From Streptococcus mitis bv. 2 str. SK95 (lineage in GTDB: Bacteria; Bacillota; Bacilli; Lactobacillales; Streptococcaceae): 64,000 nt of DNA. The notes beneath the pieces were generated by a model. It had not been told where the DNA came from and made no database searches. It saw only the letters and a list, made by a program, of their open reading frames with translations. The stretch spans positions 1 to 64,000 of the forward strand of contig NZ_AFUB01000055.1 in NCBI RefSeq assembly GCF_000222705.1, written 5' to 3'. Shown piece after piece: positions 16,881 through 27,682 of the stretch; position 1 is the stretch's first letter, and each line of letters begins with the position of its first letter. The position numbers were made by a program, and so were the translations under genes.

Positions 16881-18218
16881 TTAATTTTTAAAACTATGGA
16901 TTGGAGCTGGGATTTGACCTCCACGAGAGATGAAATCGACAGATGAAGCCCCGTTGACTTTCATAACTGGCGCTGTTCCTAGCAATCCACCAAACTCAAT
17001 CATATCGCCTTCTTTGCCCTTTGGAATAATACGGACGGCCGTTGTTTTCATATTAATGACACCGATTGCCGCCTCATCCGCAATCATCGCCGCAATGGTT
17101 TCAGCAGGCGTATCTTCTGGAATAGCAATCATGTCCAGTCCAACAGAACAAATAGCCGTCATGGCCTCTAGTTTCTCTAAATTCAGAGAACCATTTTGCA
17201 CCGCAGCAATCATACCCTCGTCTTCAGAAACAGGGATAAAAGCCCCTGACAAGCCACCAACCTGGTTACAAGCCATAACTCCGCCCTTTTTAACTTGATC
17301 ATTCAAAAGAGCGAGTGCAGCAGTCGTCCCATGTGTACCAACTGTTTCTAGGCCCATTTCCTCCAGTACTCGAGCCACAGAATCACCAACTGCAGGAGTT
17401 GGCGCCAAACTTAGGTCTACGATTCCAAAGTCAACACCAAGGCGTTCGCTCGCCATTTGACCAACCAATTGACCAATACGAGTAATCTTAAAGGCTGTTT
17501 TTTTGACTGTCTCAGCTACTACATCAAAACTCTGACCACGAACCTTTTCTAAGGCACGCTTGACAACACCAGGACCCGAAACACCAACATTAATGATAAC
17601 ATCTGCTTCTCCAACACCATGGAAAGCCCCCGCCATAAAAGGATTGTCCTCAACAGCGTTAGCAAATACGACCAACTTGGCCGCACCCATATCTGATAAT
17701 GCAGCTGTTTCCTTGATAATACGTCCCATATCTGCGACCGCAGTCATGTTGATACCTGACTTGGTTGAGCCGATATTGACTGACGAACAAACCTTGTCCG
17801 TTTCTGCTAGAGCACGTGGGATAGAATTGATGAGAATCTCATCTCCTTTTTGGTATCCTTTTTGTACCAAGGCCGAAAAACCACCAATAAAGTCAACACC
17901 AATCTCCTTGGCAGCCTTGTCAAGTGCCTTTGCCAAAACAACATAGTCTGTCGCATCAGTCGCTGCTCCAATCAAGGAAATCGGAGTCACCGATACTCGT
18001 TTATTGACAATAGGAATCCCTAATTCTGCAGCAATTTCATCTCCTACAGTCACAAGATCTGCCGCTTTAGTTGTGATTTTTTTGTAAATTTTTTCAGCGG
18101 CACGTTCGATATCTGGGTCAATACAGTCCAAAAGGGAAATCCCCATAGTGATGGTTCTGATATCAAAATTCTGCTCTTCAATCATAGCGATGGTTTCAGT
18201 AACTTGTCTAATATCCAT
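16881..18218 (-). CDS. PFL-like protein, UPF0210 (DUF711)
   Basis: 445 aa, near-universal in streptococci and paired with UPF0237. The fold is related to pyruvate formate-lyase/glycyl-radical barrels, but no glycyl-radical motif (RVxGY) is visible at the C-terminus. Conserved stretches include [12 protein letters not shown] and [20 protein letters not shown]. Function unknown; possibly a ligand-sensing or metabolic regulator with its ACT partner. The 9-nt gap from the ACT gene argues for cotranslation. Confidence 0.9.
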   Translation of the reverse strand: MDIRQVTETIAMIEEQNFDIRTITMGISLLDCIDPDIERAAEKIYKKITTKAADLVTVGDEIAAELGIPIVNKRVSVTPISLIGAATDATDYVVLAKALDKAAKEIGVDFIGGFSALVQKGYQKGDEILINSIPRALAETDKVCSSVNIGSTKSGINMTAVADMGRIIKETAALSDMGAAKLVVFANAVEDNPFMAGAFHGVGEADVIINVGVSGPGVVKRALEKVRGQSFDVVAETVKKTAFKITRIGQLVGQMASERLGVDFGIVDLSLAPTPAVGDSVARVLEEMGLETVGTHGTTAALALLNDQVKKGGVMACNQVGGLSGAFIPVSEDEGMIAAVQNGSLNLEKLEAMTAICSVGLDMIAIPEDTPAETIAAMIADEAAIGVINMKTTAVRIIPKGKEGDMIEFGGLLGTAPVMKVNGASSVDFISRGGQIPAPIHSFKN

Positions 18219-18227
18219 GATACCCTC

Positions 18228-18494
18228 CTAGATATTGTACATAGCATCAAAAATCGCTGCACTTTGAATATTGATTTTAACATTCAAGGTCTGTCCGAAA
18301 GTTTCAAACTCATTTCGAAGAGTTGTAAAATCTTGTTTTACATCACTAGATACGACTGCCATCATGGTAAAATACTCATCCAGTACTGTTTGAGAAATAT
18401 CATCAATATTCAAACCCAATTCTGCAATTTTAGTAGACACGCCTGCAACAATACCAGCCTTGTCCTTGCCAACCACTGTAATAATAGCCTTCAT
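18228..18494 (-). CDS. ACT-domain protein, UPF0237
   Basis: 88 aa, a single ACT domain (MKAIITVVGKDKAGIVAGVSTKIAELGLNIDDISQ) of the kind that binds amino acids as regulators. It is the first gene of a two-gene unit with UPF0210. Ligand unknown. Confidence 0.9.
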   Translation of the reverse strand: MKAIITVVGKDKAGIVAGVSTKIAELGLNIDDISQTVLDEYFTMMAVVSSDVKQDFTTLRNEFETFGQTLNVKINIQSAAIFDAMYNI

Positions 18495-18555
18495 CCTTAT
18501 ACCCCATTTCTACGATTATTAGAAAACCTGAACGTTTTTGATTTTCTTTTTCCTT

Positions 18556-18564
18556 AGTATAGCA
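18556..18564 (-). promoter_or_regulatory. Extended -10 promoter for UPF0237-UPF0210
   Basis: Minus strand TGCTATACT (TATACT at 18556-18561), with a leader of about 55 nt. Confidence 0.6.
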
Positions 18565-18579
18565 TATTTACGTAAAAAT

Positions 18580-18642
18580 TACTAAAAAACGCCTGCTTAC
18601 GAAGTTGTTCTTAAACAAAAAACAATTTCGTAAACAAGCGTC
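18580..18642 (-). terminator. Terminator of the ribosomal superoperon
   Basis: Minus strand stem ACGCTTGTTTACGAA (18627-18641) with TTCGTAAGCAGGCGT (18589-18603) followed by TTTTTTAG. This is the first strong terminator after rplQ. Confidence 0.85.
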
Positions 18643-18649
18643 TACCCTA

Positions 18650-18745
18650 TCAAATGATGATGAGTGTTCCCGCTGGGACCGAAGTCCCAGCGGTAGACCA
18701 GAGCTAGACTAAGAGCACAAGACTCCATCATCATAACACTCAACA
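18650..18745 (-). other. Structured 3' trailer after rplQ
   Basis: A perfect 10-bp stem closes a UUCG tetraloop on the RNA strand (arms 18670-18679 and 18684-18693). Around it GAGTGTT/AACACTC and ATGATGATG/CATCATCAT can pair, but in an interleaved order (pseudoknot or alternative helices). Confidence 0.7.
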
Positions 18746-18757
18746 AAATTGATGATT

Positions 18758-19144
18758 TTATACTAATTCGATGATCGCCATTGGCGCAGCATCACCACGA
18801 CGTGGTTCAGTTTTAAGGATACGAGTGTATCCACCGTTACGTTCAGCATAACGAGGTGCGATTTCTGAGAACAATTTTTGAAGTGCTGTAGTAGAAGTGT
18901 ACTTATCAGTTGCTTCATCATAGTTTTCAGATGCGATTTCATTACGTACGAAAGCAGCTGCTTGACGACGTGCATGCAAATCACCACGTTTACCTAAAGT
19001 AATCATTTTTTCAACAGTTTTACGGATTTCTTTAGCACGAGCTTCAGTTGTCACGATTGATTCGTTGATCAAAAGGTCAGTTGTCAAATCGCGAAGCATT
19101 GCTTTACGTTGTGAGCTAGTGCGTCCTAGTTTACGGTAAGCCAT
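18758..19144 (-). CDS. rplQ: 50S ribosomal protein L17
   Basis: 128 aa ([20 protein letters not shown] ... [14 protein letters not shown]), full length. Part of the large subunit near the exit tunnel rim. It is the last gene of the superoperon, 11 nt after rpoA, as in other Firmicutes. Confidence 0.98.
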   Translation of the reverse strand: MAYRKLGRTSSQRKAMLRDLTTDLLINESIVTTEARAKEIRKTVEKMITLGKRGDLHARRQAAAFVRNEIASENYDEATDKYTSTTALQKLFSEIAPRYAERNGGYTRILKTEPRRGDAAPMAIIELV

Positions 19145-19155
19145 GTATTCCTCCT

Positions 19156-20091
19156 TTATTTATCTTTTAATCCAAGACCCAAGTCAATGAGTTTGAGTTT
19201 CACTTCTTCCAAACTCTTGCGTCCAAGATTTCGTACTTTCATCATCTCTGCTTCAGATTTTTCTGTCAAATCATGCACAGTATTGATACCGGCACGTTTC
19301 AAACAGTTGTATGAACGCACAGACAAGTCCAGTTCCTCAATCGTCCGATCCAAAATACGATCGTCAGATTCAGTATCAGCTTCTTTCATCACTTCTGCAG
19401 ATTTAGCAATCTCTGTAAGATTTGTAAACAAATCAAGATGTTCTGTCAAGATACGTGCTGAAAGCCCTAAAGCATCTTCTGGAATGATTGTTCCATTAGT
19501 CAAGATTTCAAGGGTTAATTTGTCAAAGCCATCGTTGCTACCTACACGAGCAGGCTCTACTTGATAGTTGACTTTTGTAACTGGTGTATAAATAGAATCT
19601 ACAGCAAGTGTTCCAACTGGTGCATTATCTTTTTTGTTTTCATCAGCAGGTACATATCCACGACCACTGTTAACAGTCATTGTCGCTTTTAGAGAAGAAC
19701 CTTCACTGATTGTAAAGAGATAATGATCTGGATTTACAATTTCAATATCACTGTCAGTCAAAATGTCTCCAGCCGTAATTTCAGCAGGACCTTCAACGTC
19801 AAGTTCAATGATTTTTTCGTCTTCAACGTATGATTTCACTGCAATCCCTTTAATGTTCAGAATGATTTGCATCACGTCTTCACGAACACCTGGAACTGTG
19901 TCAAACTCATGCAAGACACCTTCAATGTTGATAGATGTCACTGCTGCTCCTGGTAGAGAAGCTAGTAGTACACGACGAAGAGAGTTACCAAGAGTTGTAC
20001 CGTAGCCACGTTCAAGTGGTTCGATTACAAACTTGCCATAATCTTTATTTTCATCAATTTTTGTTATATTTGGTTTTTCAAACTCGATCAT
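19156..20091 (-). CDS. rpoA: RNA polymerase subunit alpha
   Basis: 311 aa. The N-terminal assembly domain ([23 protein letters not shown]) dimerises to nucleate RNA polymerase. The C-terminal domain ([22 protein letters not shown] ... [14 protein letters not shown]) contacts UP elements and activators. Standard position between rpsK and rplQ. Confidence 0.98.
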   Translation of the reverse strand: MIEFEKPNITKIDENKDYGKFVIEPLERGYGTTLGNSLRRVLLASLPGAAVTSINIEGVLHEFDTVPGVREDVMQIILNIKGIAVKSYVEDEKIIELDVEGPAEITAGDILTDSDIEIVNPDHYLFTISEGSSLKATMTVNSGRGYVPADENKKDNAPVGTLAVDSIYTPVTKVNYQVEPARVGSNDGFDKLTLEILTNGTIIPEDALGLSARILTEHLDLFTNLTEIAKSAEVMKEADTESDDRILDRTIEELDLSVRSYNCLKRAGINTVHDLTEKSEAEMMKVRNLGRKSLEEVKLKLIDLGLGLKDK

Positions 20092-20133
20092 TTAGTTACT
20101 CCCTCTTAAACGAAAAGCAGTGTAATGCAATGA

Positions 20134-20517
20134 TTATACACGGCGACGTTTTGGAGGACGAGCACCATTGTGTGGCACTGGAGTCACATCACGAATTGCT
20201 GTTACTTCAAGACCAGCGGCAGCAAGCGCACGAATAGCTGACTCACGACCAGAACCTGGACCTTTTACAGTAACTTCAACTGATTTAAGACCGTGTTCTT
20301 GTGCAGATTTAGCAGCAGCTTCAGAAGCCATTTGAGCAGCGAATGGTGTAGATTTACGAGAACCTTTGAAACCAAGAGCACCAGCTGATGACCAAGCGAT
20401 TGCATTACCATGCACATCAGTAATCATAACAATAGTGTTATTAAATGTAGCGTGAATATGAGCAATACCAGATTCGATATTCTTTTTCACACGACGTTTA
20501 CGTGTTGGTTTAGCCAA
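20134..20517 (-). CDS. rpsK: 30S ribosomal protein S11
   Basis: 127 aa, [22 protein letters not shown]-type sequence and the basic tail [10 protein letters not shown]. Small-subunit platform protein near the E-site mRNA. It lies 17 nt after rpsM. Confidence 0.98.
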
Positions 20518-20534
20518 GACTTTTACCTCCTATA

Positions 20535-20900
20535 TTATTTTTTCTTACCAGCAATCGCAACAGCTTTACCTTTACGAGTGCGAGCGTTGTTTTTAGTGTT
20601 TTGTCCACGGACAGGAAGTCCACGACGGTGACGAATACCACGGTAAGAACCGATTTCCATCAAACGTTTGATGTTCAAGTTTACTTCACGACGAAGGTCA
20701 CCTTCAACTTTGATTGCATCCACTTCACGACGGATAGCATCTTCTTGATCTGATGTAAGGTCACGTACACGAACATCTTCTGAGATTCCAGCAGCAGCCA
20801 AAATTTTCTTAGATGTTGCAAGTCCGATACCATAAACGTAAGTCAATGAGATTACTACGCGTTTGTCATTTGGAATGTCAACTCCAGCAATACGAGCCAT
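20535..20900 (-). CDS. rpsM: 30S ribosomal protein S13
   Basis: 121 aa ([26 protein letters not shown] ... [15 protein letters not shown]). Head protein that contacts P-site tRNA through its basic tail. It lies 17 nt after rpmJ. Confidence 0.98.
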
Positions 20901-20917
20901 GTTTTCTCCTTTCTATC

Positions 20918-21034
20918 TTATCCTTGACGTTGTTTGTGTTTTGGATTTGCTGGGCAAATTACCATAACACGACCATTACGACGAATTACTTTACAGTATT
21001 CGCAAATTGGTTTGACCGATGGTCTTACTTTCAT
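20918..21034 (-). CDS. rpmJ: 50S ribosomal protein L36
   Basis: 38 aa, read directly from the minus strand: [19 protein letters not shown] and onward to KHKQRQG. The zinc-binding C-x2-C...C...H pattern (CEYC, CPANPKH) is intact, so this is the C+ form. GGAGGGATAAGAA precedes the ATG. It lies between infA and rpsM as usual. Confidence 0.97.
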
Positions 21035-21058
21035 TTCTTATCCCTCCAAGTTTTTCGA

Positions 21059-21277
21059 TTATTTAAAGCGGTAAGTGATACGTCCACGTGTCAAGTCATA
21101 TGGACTCATCTCGACAGTAACACGATCTCCCGCTAAAATACGAATATAGTTTTTACGAATTTTACCAGAAACTGTTGCTAAAATCTGATGTCCATTTTCA
21201 AGTTCAACCGTAAACATTGCGTTAGGCATTGTATCGACTACTTTGCCTTCAACTTCAATCACATCGTCTTTTGCCAC
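21059..21277 (-). CDS. infA: Translation initiation factor IF-1
   Basis: 72 aa when started at a GTG (21277) preceded by GGAGGTGCTTTTGC. Upstream in-frame ATG starts add 18 residues foreign to the family. OB-fold sequence [21 protein letters not shown] ends with RGRITYRFK. It binds the A site during initiation. Confidence 0.96.
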   Translation of the reverse strand: MAKDDVIEVEGKVVDTMPNAMFTVELENGHQILATVSGKIRKNYIRILAGDRVTVEMSPYDLTRGRITYRFK

Positions 21278-21393
21278 GCAAAAGCACCTCCATAAATTTC
21301 GATTCGATGCCTCTAAACACAGAGACAACAATTATAAGTCAGACTATTTCAGTATAACATTTGTAGCGATTTTTTGCAAGTGTGAAAAACGCT

Positions 21394-22032
21394 TTATTTC
21401 AAATTTGTCAATACTTTTTCGATGTCTTTAAACACATCGTTGATATCTTGATTTCCTTCGATATCGTGGACCAAACCTTTGGCACGATAGTGAGCAATGA
21501 TTGGTTCACCTTGTGCGATATTCACATCCAAACGACGTTTAACAGTCTCAGGTTTGTCATCTTCACGTTGGTAGTAATCTTCTTCTTTGTAGTCAACTGG
21601 TGGGTTGAAAACTTTGTGGAAGGTTTCGCCTGTTTCGCGGTGGATGATACGACCACTCAAACGTTCCAAGAGACAATCTGGATTCACTTCGATGTTAATC
21701 ACACCTTCAAGTTCGATACCAAGTTCAGCCAATGTTTTGTCCAAAGCATGGGCTTGTTCAATTGTGCGTGGGTAACCATCCAACAAGAAGCCTGTTTCTT
21801 TGATATCATCCTGTGAAAGGCGCTCTTTAACGATTCCATTTGTGACCTCATCTGGAACCAACTCACCTTTGTCAATGTATGACTTTGCGAGTACACCCAT
21901 TTCAGTTTGATTTGCCATAGCAGCACGGAACATATCTCCAGTTGAAATGTGTGCCACGTGGAATTGTTCCACAATTTTAGCTGCTTGCGTTCCCTTACCT
22001 GCTCCAGGTAAGCCCATAATCAAAAGATTCAT
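21394..22032 (-). CDS. adk: Adenylate kinase
   Basis: Interconverts ATP, ADP and AMP. 212 aa. P-loop [11 protein letters not shown] at residues 7-17, NMP-binding [11 protein letters not shown] region [20 protein letters not shown]. The LID lacks the four zinc cysteines of many Gram-positive enzymes, as is usual in streptococci. It sits between secY and infA, the classic Firmicute arrangement. Confidence 0.97.
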   Translation of the reverse strand: MNLLIMGLPGAGKGTQAAKIVEQFHVAHISTGDMFRAAMANQTEMGVLAKSYIDKGELVPDEVTNGIVKERLSQDDIKETGFLLDGYPRTIEQAHALDKTLAELGIELEGVINIEVNPDCLLERLSGRIIHRETGETFHKVFNPPVDYKEEDYYQREDDKPETVKRRLDVNIAQGEPIIAHYRAKGLVHDIEGNQDINDVFKDIEKVLTNLK

Positions 22033-22179
22033 GATCTGATCTCCTTATTTTGTATTTAAATAGAAGCAGAAAGTTTGTTTCAACCCCTATTTAAAAACAA
22101 AATAGAAGAGGGGAGATGAAAATCTATCTTTCTAGATAGACCTTCATACTCCACTCCCTAAGCAAAAGTAATCTTGCTT

Positions 22180-23490
22180 TTATTCTGTTTTGTCCATGAA
22201 ACCAACATACTTACGTTTCAATAGGTAACCTTCTAGCTGTTTGATGCCTTCAATACCTGTCGAAATAATGATCAAAAGACTAGTTCCCCCAAAAGCAACG
22301 GCTTCTGAAAGACCAAAGACATCTTTTGCTACAATCGGCAAGATTGAAATCACACCAAGGAAAAGGGAACCGACTGTTGCAAGGCGACGAAGAAGTTTTG
22401 ACATAAACTCTTCCGTTCCTTTACCTGGACGGACACCATGGATATAGGCTCCGCTCTTTTGCAAGTTTTCTGCTGCTTTCTCTGGATTGATCTGTACAAA
22501 TGTATAGAAGAATGTAAAGAGAATAATCAGCAGTGCATACATGGCAACACCTGTTGGAGATGTTGTAGATAACATTTCCTGTGCTGTACGTACCCAAGCC
22601 CAATCATGACCTGTAGCGCTGACAAACTGAAGAATAGCCGCAGGTGCTGCTGTAATGGAACTTGCAAAGATAACTGGGATAACACCAGCAGGATTGACCT
22701 TCAAAGGAAGGTAAGAACTGGATGGAGCACCTTGAGCAACTTTTGTATATTGGATCGGAATTTTATATTCTGCCTGTTGTACATATGTTGTAAAGTATAC
22801 AATCAACAAGACAGCGATAATGAGAATAACGACAAATATAATAGATGACGTCAACCGATCACTTGGAATATTGACAAAATAGTCCTCATAGATACCATGA
22901 ATCATCTCTGGAATTGAAGCCACAATCCCTGCAAAGATAATCATAGACACCCCGTTACCATATCCCTTATCAGTGATTTGCTCCCCTAGCCAAGTAACAA
23001 TCATAGTACCTGCAGTCAGGATAATACCAATCGTAACAAAGACTTGAGGGGTTAGATCTGTCGTTAATAATTTTGCACCAGATAGAGTATTAAAACCAGC
23101 AGTGATTCCGATTGATTGCACAAACGCAAGTACAAGCGCAATATAACGAGTCGCTTGGTTTATCTTTCTCCGTCCTACTTCCCCCTGCTTGCCCCACTCT
23201 ACAAACTTTGGAACAATATCCATTTGTAGCAATTGAACAACGATGGAAGCTGTGATATACGGACTCACACCGAGTGCAAAAACCGAGAAGTTCTTCATGG
23301 CATTCCCTGAAACTAAACTAAGCATGTTTAAGAAGGATAATCCACTCAAAGCTTCCAGACTTTTTGCATTCACACCTGGTACAGTAATACTAGTCCCGAT
23401 ACGGAAGACAAGTATGATAAAAATCGTAAAGAGAATTTTTGATCGTACTTTCTTAACCTTGAGGGCCTCTTTTAATAATTTAAAAAACAT
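22180..23490 (-). CDS. secY: Preprotein translocase subunit SecY
   Basis: 436 aa, ten membrane segments, central pore of the Sec channel. Typical blocks are FRIGTSITVPGVNAK at the N-terminus, GVSPYITASIVVQLLQ, and the cytoplasmic C-terminal loop GVRPGKGTEEF. It follows rplO by 11 nt. A 147-nt spacer with a hairpin separates it from adk. Confidence 0.97.
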   Translation of the reverse strand: MFFKLLKEALKVKKVRSKILFTIFIILVFRIGTSITVPGVNAKSLEALSGLSFLNMLSLVSGNAMKNFSVFALGVSPYITASIVVQLLQMDIVPKFVEWGKQGEVGRRKINQATRYIALVLAFVQSIGITAGFNTLSGAKLLTTDLTPQVFVTIGIILTAGTMIVTWLGEQITDKGYGNGVSMIIFAGIVASIPEMIHGIYEDYFVNIPSDRLTSSIIFVVILIIAVLLIVYFTTYVQQAEYKIPIQYTKVAQGAPSSSYLPLKVNPAGVIPVIFASSITAAPAAILQFVSATGHDWAWVRTAQEMLSTTSPTGVAMYALLIILFTFFYTFVQINPEKAAENLQKSGAYIHGVRPGKGTEEFMSKLLRRLATVGSLFLGVISILPIVAKDVFGLSEAVAFGGTSLLIIISTGIEGIKQLEGYLLKRKYVGFMDKTE

Positions 23491-23501
23491 AGGTCACCTC
23501 T

Positions 23502-23942
23502 CTAGATGACTTCTACTGAACCACCTTTAGCAGTGATAGCTTCTTCAGCTGTTTTTGAGAATTTAGCTGCTTTCACAGTCAACTTCTTAGTCAACTCACC
23601 GTTACCAAGAATTTTAACGCCTGATTTTTCAGCCTTTACAATTCCTGCTTCGATAAGAACAACTGGAGTAACTTCAGTACCATCTTCAAAAACGTTCAAT
23701 TGATCAAGATTTACAATTGCGTATTCTTTAGCGTTGATGTTAGTGAATCCACGTTTTGGAAGACGACGGAACAATGGAGTTTGTCCACCTTCAAAACCAA
23801 GGCGAACTCCGCCACCGCTACGAGCTTTTTGACCTTTTTGACCGCGACCAGATGTTTTACCGTTACCTGATGAAGTACCACGACCAACACGGTTACGTAC
23901 TTTACGAGAACCTTCTGCAGGTTTCAATTCATGAAGTTTCAT
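23502..23942 (-). CDS. rplO: 50S ribosomal protein L15
   Basis: 146 aa from the start at 23942 ([22 protein letters not shown]), preceded by GAGGAG. An upstream ATG would add 22 unrelated residues. The glycine/arginine-rich N-terminal extension and the globular C-terminus are typical. Large-subunit assembly protein. Confidence 0.97.
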   Translation of the reverse strand: MKLHELKPAEGSRKVRNRVGRGTSSGNGKTSGRGQKGQKARSGGGVRLGFEGGQTPLFRRLPKRGFTNINAKEYAIVNLDQLNVFEDGTEVTPVVLIEAGIVKAEKSGVKILGNGELTKKLTVKAAKFSKTAEEAITAKGGSVEVI

Positions 23943-24086
23943 TATTTTTTCTCCTCTTTTGTAAAATGCTAGCGCCGATAAGAGAGAAAAGGTTGTCTCC
24001 CTTATCAACTCGCCTATACATTCGTCATCTTAGATGACTATATCTAGTTTTAGGGGATAAGTATTGCCACATCCCCTAAAAATTCA

Positions 24087-24269
24087 TTAGTTTACTTCTT
24101 CAACTGTTACCAAGTGAGATACTGCAGTGATCATACCACGGATAGCAGCGTTGTCTTCTTTGATAACAGAGCTGTTCAATTTGCCAAGTCCAAGTGCTAC
24201 AACAGTTTTACGTTGTGATGGAATGCGTCCGATTGGAGACTTAGTCAAAGTAATTTTAATTTGAGCCAT
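24087..24269 (-). CDS. rpmD: 50S ribosomal protein L30
   Basis: 60 aa from the start at 24269 ([23 protein letters not shown]), preceded by AAAGGGGA. The earlier ATG (24323) lies inside rpsE. It is followed by a 144-nt spacer with a 10-bp hairpin (TTTAGGGGAT/ATCCCCTAAA) before rplO. Confidence 0.97.
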   Translation of the reverse strand: MAQIKITLTKSPIGRIPSQRKTVVALGLGKLNSSVIKEDNAAIRGMITAVSHLVTVEEVN

Positions 24270-24282
24270 TTTATCCCCTTTC

Positions 24283-24777
24283 TTATGCCAAATCAGAAAC
24301 TGAAATACCACGAAGGGCAGCAACTTCTTCAGCGCGTTTCAATTGTTTCAAACCTTCAACAGTTGCACGAACAATGTTGATTGGAGTGTTAGAACCAAGT
24401 GATTTAGATGTAATATCTGCCACACCTGCCAATTCCACAACGGCACGAACTGCACCACCAGCGGCAACTCCAGAACCTTCTACAGCAGGTTTCAACAATA
24501 CTTTAGCTCCACCAAATTCTGAAAGAACTTCGTGTGGGATTGTTGTTCCAACCATAGGAACTTCAATCAAGTTTTTCTTAGCATCTTCTACTGCTTTACG
24601 GATTGCTTCTGGAACTTCTTGAGCTTTACCAGTACCAAATCCTACGCGACCATTGTGGTCACCAACAACAACAAGAGCTGCGAAACGAAGACGACGTCCA
24701 CCTTTAACAACTTTTGTAACACGGTTGACAGCAACTACGCGTTCTTCTAATTCAACTGCATTGTCTTTAAATGCCAT
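24283..24777 (-). CDS. rpsE: 30S ribosomal protein S5
   Basis: 164 aa ([23 protein letters not shown] ... [18 protein letters not shown]). Small-subunit protein at the mRNA entry site, involved in decoding accuracy. It lies 17 nt after rplR. Confidence 0.98.
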   Translation of the reverse strand: MAFKDNAVELEERVVAVNRVTKVVKGGRRLRFAALVVVGDHNGRVGFGTGKAQEVPEAIRKAVEDAKKNLIEVPMVGTTIPHEVLSEFGGAKVLLKPAVEGSGVAAGGAVRAVVELAGVADITSKSLGSNTPINIVRATVEGLKQLKRAEEVAALRGISVSDLA

Positions 24778-24794
24778 TTTCTAGTGTCCTCCTA

Positions 24795-25151
24795 TTAGAA
24801 TTTCAATCCGTTTTCACGAGCTGCATCAGCCAAAGCTTTCACACGTCCGTGATATAGATATCCACCGCGGTCGAACACCACTTCTGAAATACCTTTAGCG
24901 TTTGCACGTTCTGCAACGAGTTTACCGACAGTAACGGCTTGTTCAGTTTTAGTTCCTTTTGAAACTTCTTTGTCAAGAGTTGAAGCACTTGCGAGCGTTA
25001 CACCCGCTACGTCATCAATCACTTGAGCGTAGATGCCTGTATTAGAACGGAATACGTTCAAACGTGGGCGATCAGCAGTTCCAGAGAGTTTTCCGCGAAC
25101 GCGACGATGGCGTTTTTGGCGGAGTTTGTTTTTATCTGGTTTAGAAATCAC
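24795..25151 (-). CDS. rplR: 50S ribosomal protein L18
   Basis: 118 aa when started at a GTG (25151) with AGAGGTGAAAACT upstream. The in-frame ATG at 25190 adds 13 residues not found in the family. It binds 5S rRNA in the central protuberance. The 83-nt gap before it carries the perfect hairpin GTGGTTGA/TCAACCAC. Confidence 0.95.
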   Translation of the reverse strand: MISKPDKNKLRQKRHRRVRGKLSGTADRPRLNVFRSNTGIYAQVIDDVAGVTLASASTLDKEVSKGTKTEQAVTVGKLVAERANAKGISEVVFDRGGYLYHGRVKALADAARENGLKF

Positions 25152-25234
25152 AGTTTTCACCTCTTTAGTTTTAAATCGTGTGCTATGCACAAAGTTGGAA
25201 AATAGGTCGGTGGTTGAAGATCAACCACTCAACA

Positions 25235-25771
25235 TTATTTACCTGTTTTACCTTCTTTAAGACGAACGTATTCGCCAACGTAACGGATACCTTTACCTTT
25301 ATATGGTTCTGGTGAGCGAAGGCTACGTACGTAAGCAGCTGTTTGACCAACTACTTCTTTTGAAATTCCGCTGATAACGATTGTTGTTGGGTTTGGAAGT
25401 TCAAAAGTAATTCCTTCTGGAGCTTCAACTTCGTCTGGATGAGATTTACCAACAGCCAAAACAAGTTTTTTTCCTTGAAGTTGTGCACGGTAACCAACCC
25501 CACGCATTTCAAGTTCTTTCTTGAATCCTTCTGATACACCAACAACCATGTTGTTCAAAAGGGCACGAGTAGTTCCGTGGATTGTTTTCATTTCTTTTGA
25601 ATCGTTTGGACGGTGAAGAGTTACTTCAGTACCTTCCACACGGATTTCAATATCTTTTGAGAACTCACGAGTAAGTTCTCCTTTAGGTCCTTTTACAGTT
25701 ACAACGTTGTCATTGTTAGTGAGTTCAACACCAGCAGGCAACACGATAACTTTATTACCAATACGTGACAT
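25235..25771 (-). CDS. rplF: 50S ribosomal protein L6
   Basis: 178 aa ([22 protein letters not shown] ... [20 protein letters not shown]), two homologous alpha/beta domains. It is near the factor-binding site. A 187-nt hairpin-rich spacer separates it from rpsH. Confidence 0.98.
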   Translation of the reverse strand: MSRIGNKVIVLPAGVELTNNDNVVTVKGPKGELTREFSKDIEIRVEGTEVTLHRPNDSKEMKTIHGTTRALLNNMVVGVSEGFKKELEMRGVGYRAQLQGKKLVLAVGKSHPDEVEAPEGITFELPNPTTIVISGISKEVVGQTAAYVRSLRSPEPYKGKGIRYVGEYVRLKEGKTGK

Positions 25772-25958
25772 GTTTATTTTCTCCTGTTAAATTGTCAGGC
25801 CGTGATGGCCAGTTTTCACGGGGTTAAATCGATTTCTCGATTTAAAGGAACATTTAGGTTTCAATTTCAAAGTGAATCTAGGCATCGTCTCGCAGGCATA
25901 ACTTTAGGTTAGGCAAGAGACGATAACGAAGAGGCACAAAGAAATTGGGAGCTAAATA
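25772..25958 (-). other. Hairpin-rich spacer between rpsH and rplF
   Basis: 187 nt without a gene inside the spc operon. Local palindromes include AAATCGAtttcTCGATTT and CATCGTCTC ... GAGACGAT. It could set stoichiometry, guide RNA processing or bind a regulator protein. I see no promoter I would defend. Confidence 0.5.
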
Positions 25959-26357
25959 TTACCAAACGTAAGCGATAACTTCCCCACCAACATTCTTTTG
26001 GCGTGCTTCTTTATCAGTAAGCAAACCTTCAGATGTTGAAAGGATAGCAATTCCAAGTCCGTTAAGAACTTTTGGAAGATCTTCACGTTTTTTGTAGACA
26101 CGAAGTCCTGGTTTAGAAACACGTTTCAAGTTAGTGATAACTTTTTCACCGTTTGGTCCATATTTAAGAAATACACGGATGATGCCTTGTTTGTCATCTT
26201 CGATGATTTCTACGTTCTTAACAAAACCTTCGCGTTTAAGGATTTCAGCAATCCCTTTTTTGATGTTTGATGCAGGTACTTCAAGTACTTCGTGTTTCGC
26301 TTGGTTAGCGTTACGAATACGAGTTAGGAAGTCTGCGATTGGGTCAGTCATAACCAT
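25959..26357 (-). CDS. rpsH: 30S ribosomal protein S8
   Basis: 132 aa ([23 protein letters not shown] ... GGEVIAYVW). Primary 16S rRNA-binding protein; in E. coli S8 represses its own operon by binding mRNA. Here it is flanked on both sides by unusually long structured spacers. Confidence 0.98.
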   Translation of the reverse strand: MVMTDPIADFLTRIRNANQAKHEVLEVPASNIKKGIAEILKREGFVKNVEIIEDDKQGIIRVFLKYGPNGEKVITNLKRVSKPGLRVYKKREDLPKVLNGLGIAILSTSEGLLTDKEARQKNVGGEVIAYVW

Positions 26358-26569
26358 TTTTTATTCTCCTCTTACTAGTAGTTTGCAAGTCGCACTTGCT
26401 AGTTAATGATTGAGCTGTGCTCAGATAGTATTGACACATTCAAATGAGATAACTCTTATTTGAACACGAGCTACAACCTAGGCAAAAAAGATAGATTTGT
26501 TTTGGAGCATCGCTCCTACACCAAATCTCCTATTTTTGCTGTGGTTGTTACGCTCTTTGTATCATGATA
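26358..26569 (-). other. Hairpin-rich spacer between rpsN and rpsH
   Basis: 212 nt without a gene. It contains TTCAAATGAGA ... TCTTATTTGAA (about 26429-26464) and a nested element GATTTG ... GGAGCatcGCTCC ... CAAATC (about 26491-26527). No ribosome-site-preceded ORF was found. Confidence 0.5.
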
Positions 26570-26755
26570 TTACCAAGATGCTTTTGTTACACCAGGAATT
26601 TGTCCTTTGTAAGCTAATTCACGGAAGCAAACACGGCAAAGTTTAAATTTGCGGTAAACTGAATGTGGACGACCACATTTTTCACAACGAGTATAAGCTT
26701 GAGTAGAGAACTTCGCTGGACGTTTGTTCTTAGCAATCATTGATTTTTTAGCCAT
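26570..26755 (-). CDS. rpsN: 30S ribosomal protein S14, zinc (type Z)
   Basis: 61 aa with C-x2-C ... C-x2-C ([20 protein letters not shown]), the short zinc-binding paralogue class found in Firmicute spc operons. Small-subunit head protein. It lies 17 nt after rplE. Confidence 0.97.
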
Positions 26756-26772
26756 TAGATTTACCTCCTATA

Positions 26773-27315
26773 TTATTTTGCAAAAGGCATTCCAAGGCCT
26801 GTAAGCAATGCACGTGACTCTTCGTCAGTGTTAGCAGTTGTTACGATAACGATGTCAAGACCACGAGTTTTGTCAACGTCATCGAAGTTGATTTCTGGGA
26901 AGATCAATTGTTCTTTCACACCAAGTGTGTAATTCCCGCGTCCGTCAAATGATTTTGTTGGAACACCGTGGAAGTCACGCACACGTGGAAGTGAAACTGA
27001 AACCAATTTATCCAAGAATTCGTACATACGTTCACCACGAAGGGTAACTTTTGCACCGATCGCAACACCTTCACGAAGACGGAAGCCGGCGATTGATTTT
27101 TTAGCTTTAGTGATAAGTGGTTTTTGACCTGAGATAAGTGCCAATTCTTCAGCAGCTTTTTCAAGGCTTTTAGCATTTGATACAGCTTCACCAACACCCA
27201 TGTTCAAAACGATCTTATCTACTTTAGGCACAGCCATCACTGATGAGTAGTTAAATTGTTCTGTCAAAGCAGGAACTACTTCATTAAGATATTTTTCTTT
27301 TAAACGATTTGCCAT
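26773..27315 (-). CDS. rplE: 50S ribosomal protein L5
   Basis: 180 aa ([23 protein letters not shown] ... [17 protein letters not shown]). Binds 5S rRNA and contacts S13 across the subunit bridge. It lies 23 nt after rplX. Confidence 0.98.
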   Translation of the reverse strand: MANRLKEKYLNEVVPALTEQFNYSSVMAVPKVDKIVLNMGVGEAVSNAKSLEKAAEELALISGQKPLITKAKKSIAGFRLREGVAIGAKVTLRGERMYEFLDKLVSVSLPRVRDFHGVPTKSFDGRGNYTLGVKEQLIFPEINFDDVDKTRGLDIVIVTTANTDEESRALLTGLGMPFAK

Positions 27316-27338
27316 TATACTTCTCCTTTCCTTCGTGA

Positions 27339-27644
27339 TTAATCAAGCACTTCGCCTGATTTTTTGTTGTAGCGAACTTTCTTACCGTCTACAAATTTGT
27401 AACCAACACGACCAGCTACACCGTTTTTGTCCAATACTTGAACGTTTGATACGTGGATAGCTGCTTCTTTCTCGATGATACCACCTTGAGGAAGTTCGTT
27501 AGTTGGACGTTGGTGTTTCTTAACGATGTTCACACCTTCAACGATAACTTTGTTTACTTTTGGAAGGGCAGTAAGGACAACAGCTTCTGTTCCCTTATCT
27601 TTACCAGCGATTACGCGAACTTTGTCGCCTTTTTTTACAAACAT
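27339..27644 (-). CDS. rplX: 50S ribosomal protein L24
   Basis: 101 aa with an N-terminal KOW motif ([21 protein letters not shown]). It initiates large-subunit assembly. A 179-nt spacer with a BOX-like remnant precedes it. Confidence 0.98.
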
Positions 27645-27682
27645 TAGATTTCTCCTTGATTTTTCTTACGCCCATAAGGGCA

